DNA from: Kiritimatiellia bacterium | GTDB taxonomy: Bacteria > Verrucomicrobiota > Kiritimatiellia > RFP12 > UBA3636 | Assembly: GCA_017413145.1 (NCBI GenBank) | Contig: JAFPUX010000413.1 | Coordinates: 1-8,978, forward strand | Direction of reading: 5' to 3' | Length of the DNA stretch: 8,978 bases | In this document: piece after piece, positions 5,781-8,978 of the stretch | Numbering within the stretch: position 1 is the first letter of the stretch | Layout: the number at the start of each line of letters is the position of its first letter | The notes under the pieces: generated by a model | Seen by the model: the letters and a program-made list of their open reading frames with translations, nothing else | What the model was told of the DNA's origin: nothing | The model's database searches: none | Program-made: the position numbers and the translations under genes

Positions 5781-6554
5781 TTCAGACGCGGCGGGCGTGT
5801 TCGTGGCGGGAGGAAGGTGCATGGCGAATTTCTTCACTTCGAGGAACTGCTCGAAGAGGAACGGCCAGTTGTTGGCGCCGCGGAAGGAGCGGACGACGTT
5901 CGTGCCCGAAAGGAAGTCAATGCGCCACTTGGTTCCGTCGCACGCGGGGGACGAGTAGGATTCCTTCCAGTTGTCAAAACGGGCGGTGTTGAGCCGCAGC
6001 AGGACGTTTCGCCATTCCTCGTCCGTGCAGACGTGGTCGCGCCGCAGCGTCGCGTTCGTCTTCGCCCCATAGTCGTTTCCGTTGCGGTAGCAGTCGATCT
6101 TCACGCGGTGTTCCGCAAAGACGAGAGCCATGTCCTCGACGCGATTCCACGGCGCCCCCCATTCCCAGTAGTGCAGCGCGTCCGCGCCGATGGTCTCCGC
6201 GAAGGAGAAGGCGGAGGAGTCCGTGTTGGCGGGCGGGTCGGCGGGGTCGCGCCGTTCCGGGGGGATCCGGGAGTTGAACGGAATGAAGAGCGAGTCCCCC
6301 GCGCGGATGCGCGAAGGATCCGCGATGTCGTTCATTTCGACGAGCCGCGAGACGGGAACGCCGAGCGCCTTTGCAATGCCGGAAAGGGTGTCTCCCGCAC
6401 GAATTTGAATGACGTCCGCCGGAGAACCGTCGGCAGCAAAAGGATAGGCGGGCGCCGCCGTCCCCGCGGCCGGCGCATTCGTGGCGGTGGCTTCGGCCCG
6501 CACCGGCGCGGCCGCGAGGGCGAGGAGGGGGAGGAGGAGGGCCAGGCGTTTCAT
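5709..6554 (-). CDS. Short LysM-domain exported protein, paralogue of the 2579-4183 protein
   Basis: 281 residues. Signal peptide MKRLALLLPLLALAAAPVRA, cleaved about residue 20, followed by a linker with ATNAPAAG. A clear LysM module sits at about 48-93 (IQIRAGDTLSGIAKALGVPV, LVEMNDI, IRAGDSLFIP), predicting binding to peptidoglycan. The C-terminal domain (116-248) is the same unrecognised domain as in the long LysM protein, aligned without gaps at roughly 87 of 133 identities counted by hand. Shared features are HY-x-E-x-GAPW, VKIDCYRNG, RRDHVCTD, CDGT-x-W, FLSGTNVVR, RG-x-NNWP and FAM-x-LP. Cysteines at 155, 176 and 205 are conserved. The last 30 or so residues are repeat-encoded (two A/E/S blocks joined by GGG from a G9 tract), so the functional protein probably ends near residue 256. 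The leader has no Shine-Dalgarno motif before the ATG. Confidence 0.87.
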   Translation of the reverse strand: MKRLALLLPLLALAAAPVRAEATATNAPAAGTAAPAYPFAADGSPADVIQIRAGDTLSGIAKALGVPVSRLVEMNDIADPSRIRAGDSLFIPFNSRIPPERRDPADPPANTDSSAFSFAETIGADALHYWEWGAPWNRVEDMALVFAEHRVKIDCYRNGNDYGAKTNATLRRDHVCTDEEWRNVLLRLNTARFDNWKESYSSPACDGTKWRIDFLSGTNVVRSFRGANNWPFLFEQFLEVKKFAMHLPPATNTPAASESHAESAGGGAESESHAESAEFAE

Positions 6555-6639
6555 GGTTGAAGGGGTTGAAGGGGTTTAAAGTTGAAAGGGTAAAGGGTAA
6601 AGGGTAAAGTTTGGAGGTTAGAGGTTAGAGGTGGAAGGT
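6555..6639 (-). repeat. Type I leader with a GGGTAAA microsatellite
   Basis: The longest version of the type I leader. On the plus strand there are two GGTTGAAG units (6555-6572), then gttgaaagggtaaagggtaa with the 7-bp unit GGGTAAA three times in tandem (about 6588-6608), then ttggaggttagaggttagag. On the transcript it is C/U-rich with no Shine-Dalgarno motif. Confidence 0.7.
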
Positions 6640-6655
6640 TGCTGTACGGCGGGGG

Positions 6656-6687
6656 ATACTACCACATTCCCGAAATCGAATTGTCAT
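6656..6687 (-). promoter_or_regulatory. Possible promoter for the short LysM gene
   Basis: On the minus strand an extended -10-like TGG-TAGTAT lies at 6664-6656, with ATGACA 20 bases upstream (6687-6682). The spacing is longer than ideal, so the -35 match is weak. It sits in the only AT-richer patch between the toxin gene and the LysM gene. It would give a transcript whose 5' end is nearly all type I leader. Confidence 0.25.
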
Positions 6688-6826
6688 GGAATTGTAAAAC
6701 TTTCGCGGCGGGGTGGCTCCGCGTGGCGGGGTGTACGGGATTGGGCGGCGTTGCACGGCGTGGCGGGGTTCCGCCACACCGACTGCGGCCGGGTGTCGCG
6801 GCTTTGCCGCTCGCGGGCAAGAGGGT
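6688..6826. other. GC-rich intergenic stretch with a hairpin after the toxin gene
   Basis: No gene is visible here. The stretch holds several copies of a cgtggcgggg phrase (about 6722, 6759; another at 4313) and a hairpin at 6757-6780: on the minus strand GGTGTGGCGG-AACC-CCGCCACGCC, ten pairs with one G-T wobble, starting 47 bases beyond the toxin stop codon. A smaller stem (GCGGC-AAA-GCCGC) lies at 6798-6810. Neither is followed by a T run, so an intrinsic terminator is possible but not shown. Confidence 0.4.
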
Positions 6827-7681
6827 TCACGGGGCGGGCTCCTTCGCGCCCTCCGCGGACTCCGCGTGGGGCGAGGGGGTCAGGCTTTCCAGAAAGGCGA
6901 GAAGTTTTGACGTGGCTTCGGATGTGGGAATCTGGAGCCAGTTGGAACGGCGGTGCGCAAGACGAGCGGTGTAATTGCGGTCGGCGAAAGTGCGCCGCAC
7001 GCGGCGCACGATGCCGGCAAGGTCGGTTTCGAGCATCCGCGGGTCGCGGCAGATGCACCGGTCGATCAGGTCCAGCGTCCGGGCGCGGTCGACGCGCCCC
7101 GCGAGGAAGAGCATGTCGAAGACGTCCTTGCCCCGGTTCGAGATCGGGCCGAGCCGGAGCAGGCTTCGCAGTTTTTCGACGAAGACCTGCTCGGGGGAAT
7201 TGGCGAAGAGGACGGCGGGCTCGGCGGCGGCCGTTCCCACGTCGAACGCCATCTCGACCTGCTCCACCCCGGGGAGGGCGTGGACGCCGATGTCGAGCTT
7301 CGCCTGGATGGTGTCGCCGGTTTCGTCGCGGAGGGAAAGGAACACCCGTTTGCCGCGATAGTCCTGCTGCCGCAGTTCGACGATGTCGCCGACGAGGTCG
7401 ATGGCGACGCCGGCGACGCCGTCCAGGCCGCGGACGAGCGCGCGGATGGAATCGTCGTCGATGGACCGGTGGACGAAGTCGACGTCGAGGTCCAGCGTCG
7501 TGCGGCGGATGTCGCCGGTGAGCGCGGCCATCACGACGCCGCCCTTGATCGCGAGCTGCGCGCGGCGACCGCTCCGGGCGAAGGCCGCGAGAAGGATGTC
7601 CTGCGCGAGTTTTTCCTCGACATTGGCGTCGGTGTAGCCGCGGGCCTTCAAGGCGACTTCGGCTTCGGCGAAAGTCGGCAT
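6827..7681 (-). CDS. abiEii: AbiEii-like nucleotidyltransferase toxin of a type IV toxin-antitoxin system
   Basis: 284 residues from the ATG at 7681, which overlaps the antitoxin stop codon by one base (TGATG), so translation is probably coupled. The sequence fits the AbiEii/DUF1814 nucleotidyltransferase family: AIKGGVVMAALTGDIRRTT (44-62) then DLDVDF (64-69) gives the GG plus paired-aspartate site that binds the metal and nucleotide; QAKLDIGV (127-134) is the second motif; EKLRSLLR (169-176) and RGKDVFDM (183-190) are the downstream family motifs. Characterised members transfer nucleotides to target RNAs such as tRNA and stop growth; the substrate here is unknown. The C-terminus SPHAESAEGAKEPAP contains two 9-bp junction-repeat units (6851-6868), so the domain proper ends near residue 268. 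Catalytic residues look intact. A longer frame starting at 8245 in the same register merely reads through the antitoxin gene out of frame and is rejected. Confidence 0.88.
   Translation of the reverse strand: MPTFAEAEVALKARGYTDANVEEKLAQDILLAAFARSGRRAQLAIKGGVVMAALTGDIRRTTLDLDVDFVHRSIDDDSIRALVRGLDGVAGVAIDLVGDIVELRQQDYRGKRVFLSLRDETGDTIQAKLDIGVHALPGVEQVEMAFDVGTAAAEPAVLFANSPEQVFVEKLRSLLRLGPISNRGKDVFDMLFLAGRVDRARTLDLIDRCICRDPRMLETDLAGIVRRVRRTFADRNYTARLAHRRSNWLQIPTSEATSKLLAFLESLTPSPHAESAEGAKEPAP
6851..6868 (-). repeat. Two 9-bp tail units inside the toxin gene
   Basis: ctccgcgga and ctccgcgtg on the plus strand, translated as HAESAE near the end of the AbiEii-like protein. They are in the same reading frame as in the other four tailed genes, but here the AT-rich core is absent and the frame continues eight codons (GAKEPAP preceding the stop). 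Confidence 0.8.
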
Positions 7682-8223
7682 CAGAAAACCTCCTTTTCGA
7701 TGGAGGCGAGGATGGAGTCGCGATGCGGAAATGCGTCGAGGTAGTCGTCGATCTTCGCGGGATACAGTTCGGCGCTTCGCGCTCGCAACGACAGGATGAC
7801 CTCCTTGTAGAGTTCGTAGGGCAGCTTTGTCCGCATCCGGACCGCGTCGATGGCGAGGCGTTCGAGGTCGTAGGTGCGGCAGGGGGCGCCGTTCCAGTCG
7901 ATGACCGCGACGCCGACGCCGAGGATGGACGAGGGGACGAAATGCTGCCGGATCCGCCGGTCGGCGATCCGCGTCGTGTCGCGCGCCGTCGCCAGATGGA
8001 GCCGGTCGGGGACGACATCGGTCAACCCTTGGTAGAAGAACGCGCTGTCCAGTGCGATGACGGCGTCCGGATAGCGCTTGGCGGCCAGCTCGGGAAGCCC
8101 GGGCGACGGCTTGTCCGAATAGAGCCCCCACCCAACGCGGTGAAGCTCCCCAGCATCCAGCTTCTTGCGGATCGCGTAGTCGGAGCCAAGCAATTCTCGG
8201 CATTCCGTGTAGGTCAAGATCAT
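7681..8223 (-). CDS. abiEi: AbiEi-like antitoxin of a type IV toxin-antitoxin system
   Basis: 180 residues from the ATG at 8223-8221, chosen because GGAGG (minus strand of 8233-8237) lies nine bases upstream; an in-frame TTG at 8241 would overlap that site. The N-terminal 36 residues (LTYTECRELLGSDYAIRKKL, then RVGWGLY) form the winged-helix-like domain of AbiEi antitoxins, which bind DNA and repress their own operon. The rest (ALDSAFFYQGLTD at 57-69, TYDLERLAIDAVRMR at 117-131, LPYELYKEVI at 134-143) matches the C-terminal antitoxin region that counteracts the nucleotidyltransferase partner, without the two proteins needing to form a stable complex in characterised systems. It precedes and overlaps the toxin gene, the usual order. 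Acts in the cytoplasm. Confidence 0.87.
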   Translation of the reverse strand: MILTYTECRELLGSDYAIRKKLDAGELHRVGWGLYSDKPSPGLPELAAKRYPDAVIALDSAFFYQGLTDVVPDRLHLATARDTTRIADRRIRQHFVPSSILGVGVAVIDWNGAPCRTYDLERLAIDAVRMRTKLPYELYKEVILSLRARSAELYPAKIDDYLDAFPHRDSILASIEKEVF

Positions 8224-8232
8224 TTTGGATTT

Positions 8233-8237
8233 CCTCC
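8233..8237 (-). promoter_or_regulatory. Ribosome binding site of the antitoxin gene
   Basis: GGAGG on the minus strand, nine bases before ATG 8223-8221. It is the best Shine-Dalgarno sequence in the window and contrasts with the envelope genes, most of which have none. It decides the antitoxin start. Confidence 0.75.
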
Positions 8238-8258
8238 ACAATCATTTATCATTTGTGG
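8236..8258 (-). promoter_or_regulatory. 23-bp inverted repeat, possible antitoxin operator
   Basis: CCACAA-N11-TTGTGG, six-base arms, lying between the predicted -10 and the start codon and overlapping the ribosome binding site by two bases. AbiEi antitoxins of characterised systems bind inverted repeats at their own promoter, so this is a candidate operator. Pairing of the arms in RNA could also partly mask the GGAGG. Confidence 0.45.
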
Positions 8259-8271
8259 ATGATTTCCAAAG

Positions 8272-8300
8272 AGTCTAGCACGTCTCCCACGCGAAGGCAA
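8272..8300 (-). promoter_or_regulatory. Predicted sigma-70-type promoter of the toxin-antitoxin operon
   Basis: On the minus strand: -35 TTGCCT (8300-8295), 17-base spacer, extended -10 TGC-TAGACT (8280-8272). Each hexamer matches the consensus at four of six positions and the TGn extension helps. Transcription would begin near 8264, leaving a leader of about 40 bases containing the inverted repeat and the ribosome binding site. Confidence 0.5.
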
Positions 8301-8338
8301 GCGGATTCTCGTTGGTCGAATTGGTTGAATCATGGCGA

Positions 8339-8416
8339 GGGGACGAGGGGTGTTCGGGATTGTCCACAAATCTCAATTGTTCACCATTGTCCACAAACCA
8401 CAAATTGCAAATTTCA
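8339..8416 (-). repeat. Composite junction repeat, copy 5 (core)
   Basis: Begins ggggacgaggggtgttcggg and carries 9-mers TTGTCCACA at 8360, TTGTTCACC at 8377 and TTGTCCACA at 8387. The AT-rich end (caaattgcaaatttca) is as in copies 1 and 4 and includes the stop codon of the alpha-2-macroglobulin gene. No leader part adjoins it; the toxin-antitoxin promoter region follows instead. Confidence 0.8.
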
Positions 8417-8978
8417 CTCCGCGAACTCCGCGGACTCCGCGTGAGATTCAGACTCCGCGCCCTCCGCGGACTCCGCGTGAGATTCAGACTCCGCGCCCTC
8501 CGCGGACTCCGCGTGAGGTTCCAACTCCGCGGACTCCGCGGCGGCGGGGCGCGGCGCGGGGGCGTCGGAGACGGAGAAGGTCCGCTCCGCGGAGTTGGCG
8601 CGGAGGTCGGGGTCGTACATGCCGGCGAGGGTCGCGGGGAGGGCGGCGAGCGTGCCGGGCGTCTCGGCACGGAGACGGTAGGAGAGCGAATGGACGCCGC
8701 GCGGGAGCGAGCGCAGGTAGAAGCACGTGCGGTCGTCGCGGTGCTCGACGTAGGCGCTGAGCGCGCCGTCCCACCGGTAGCCGCTCAGCGCGTCGACCGC
8801 TTCGAAGCCCGCCGCCTTGCGGTCCTCCAGCAGCAGGTATTCGTAGTCGTTGTCCGCTTCGACTTCGAGCGTCACTTCGAGCAGGTCGCCCGCGCGGACC
8901 GCGGCGCCGTCCGCGAGCGGTTCGCGCGCGAAGCGCGTCGTGGCGAGCGCGACCGGCGCGCCGGACGCGTCCGGCGCG
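8414..8978 (-). CDS. Bacterial alpha-2-macroglobulin, C-terminal end (start lies outside the window)
   Basis: 187 residues are visible and the frame is open at the right edge. The segment VRAGDLLEVTLEVEAD, then YEYLLLEDRKAAGFEAVDA, YVEHRDDRTCFYLRSLPRG, LSYRLRAETPGTLAALPATL and AGMYDPDLRANS is the characteristic last domain (MG10-like) of bacterial alpha-2-macroglobulins. These large periplasmic, membrane-anchored proteins trap proteases and often work with a penicillin-binding protein 1C; the thioester and bait regions, if present, would be upstream. The last 40 or so residues (from about AAAESAELEP) are A/E/S-rich and encoded by a tandem repeat, ending HAESAEFAE. An internal GTG at 8875 gives an apparent shorter frame but is not the start, because the domain continues upstream of it. 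Confidence 0.88.
   Translation of the reverse strand, partial: APDASGAPVALATTRFAREPLADGAAVRAGDLLEVTLEVEADNDYEYLLLEDRKAAGFEAVDALSGYRWDGALSAYVEHRDDRTCFYLRSLPRGVHSLSYRLRAETPGTLAALPATLAGMYDPDLRANSAERTFSVSDAPAPRPAAAESAELEPHAESAEGAESESHAESAEGAESESHAESAEFAE
8417..8542 (-). repeat. 36-bp tandem repeat built of 9-bp units, translated
   Basis: Fourteen consecutive 9-bp units. The larger unit is ctccgcgga-ctccgcgtg-agattcaga-ctccgcgcc (36 bp, 12 residues GAESESHAESAE), present nearly three times: 8426-8461, 8462-8497 and a diverged third from 8498. The array begins at the stop codon and runs into the alpha-2-macroglobulin domain end. Its length, a multiple of nine, keeps the frame. Confidence 0.85.

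Noticed and set aside
6688..6826. Insertion-sequence remnant or small RNA in the GC-rich gap after the toxin gene
   Set aside because: Only short hairpins and a repeated cgtggcgggg phrase are visible; there is no terminal inverted repeat pair, transposase fragment, or promoter/terminator pair to support either.
6827..8245. A 472-codon fused AbiE protein
   Set aside because: The first 188 codons run out of frame through the antitoxin gene and give low-complexity sequence; the toxin has its own ATG at 7681 coupled to the antitoxin stop.
8417..8542. CRISPR-like array from the 36-bp periodicity
   Set aside because: The units are contiguous with no unique spacers, consist of 9-bp subunits and are translated as a protein tail. 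No cas gene is present.
8414..8875. Stand-alone 153-residue gene starting at GTG 8875
   Set aside because: The alpha-2-macroglobulin domain continues in frame upstream of that codon to the window edge, so this is an internal codon.

Overview
The window is GC-rich bacterial DNA with all nine recognisable genes on the minus strand, most of them exported or membrane proteins. The family mix (alpha-2-macroglobulin, LysM proteins, a TPR protein, small lipoproteins), start codons that mostly lack a Shine-Dalgarno sequence, and A/E/S-rich C-terminal tails fit a member of the PVC superphylum, perhaps a Kiritimatiellota/Verrucomicrobiota-like lineage. That placement is an inference; no marker gene is present.

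In the direction of transcription (right to left) the order is: (1) the C-terminal end of a bacterial alpha-2-macroglobulin (8414-8978, cut by the right edge); (2) a type IV toxin-antitoxin pair, AbiEi-like antitoxin (7681-8223) and AbiEii-like nucleotidyltransferase toxin (6827-7681), overlapping by one base and with its own promoter-like sequence and a 23-bp inverted repeat; (3) a short LysM protein (5709-6554); (4) a three-helix membrane protein with a BamE-like C-terminus (4947-5543); (5) a small protein with one C-terminal membrane helix (4323-4886); (6) a longer LysM protein (2579-4183) that shares a 133-residue C-terminal domain with gene 3; (7) a lipoprotein with an internal duplication (924-2462); (8) a secreted TPR protein (1-786, cut by the left edge).

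The most unusual content lies at the gene junctions. They are built from a recurring composite repeat that always has the same orientation relative to transcription. Its parts, in gene direction, are: a tandem 9-bp repeat that is translated as the C-terminal tail of the upstream protein (S-A-E, F-A-E, H-A-E units); a stop codon supplied by the repeat; an AT-rich core with three DnaA-box-like 9-mers at constant spacing; and a pyrimidine-rich leader made of short microrepeats that runs up to the next start codon, usually without a Shine-Dalgarno sequence. Two copies 4.8 kb apart are identical over 129 bp. The translated tail also occurs on the AbiEii toxin, which is unrelated to the exported neighbours. 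The repeat therefore appears to have spread between genes and now supplies their 3' ends.

The genes do not form a recognisable metabolic pathway. The toxin-antitoxin pair looks like a self-contained cassette set among cell-envelope genes. No RNA gene, CRISPR array, transposase or integrase was seen.
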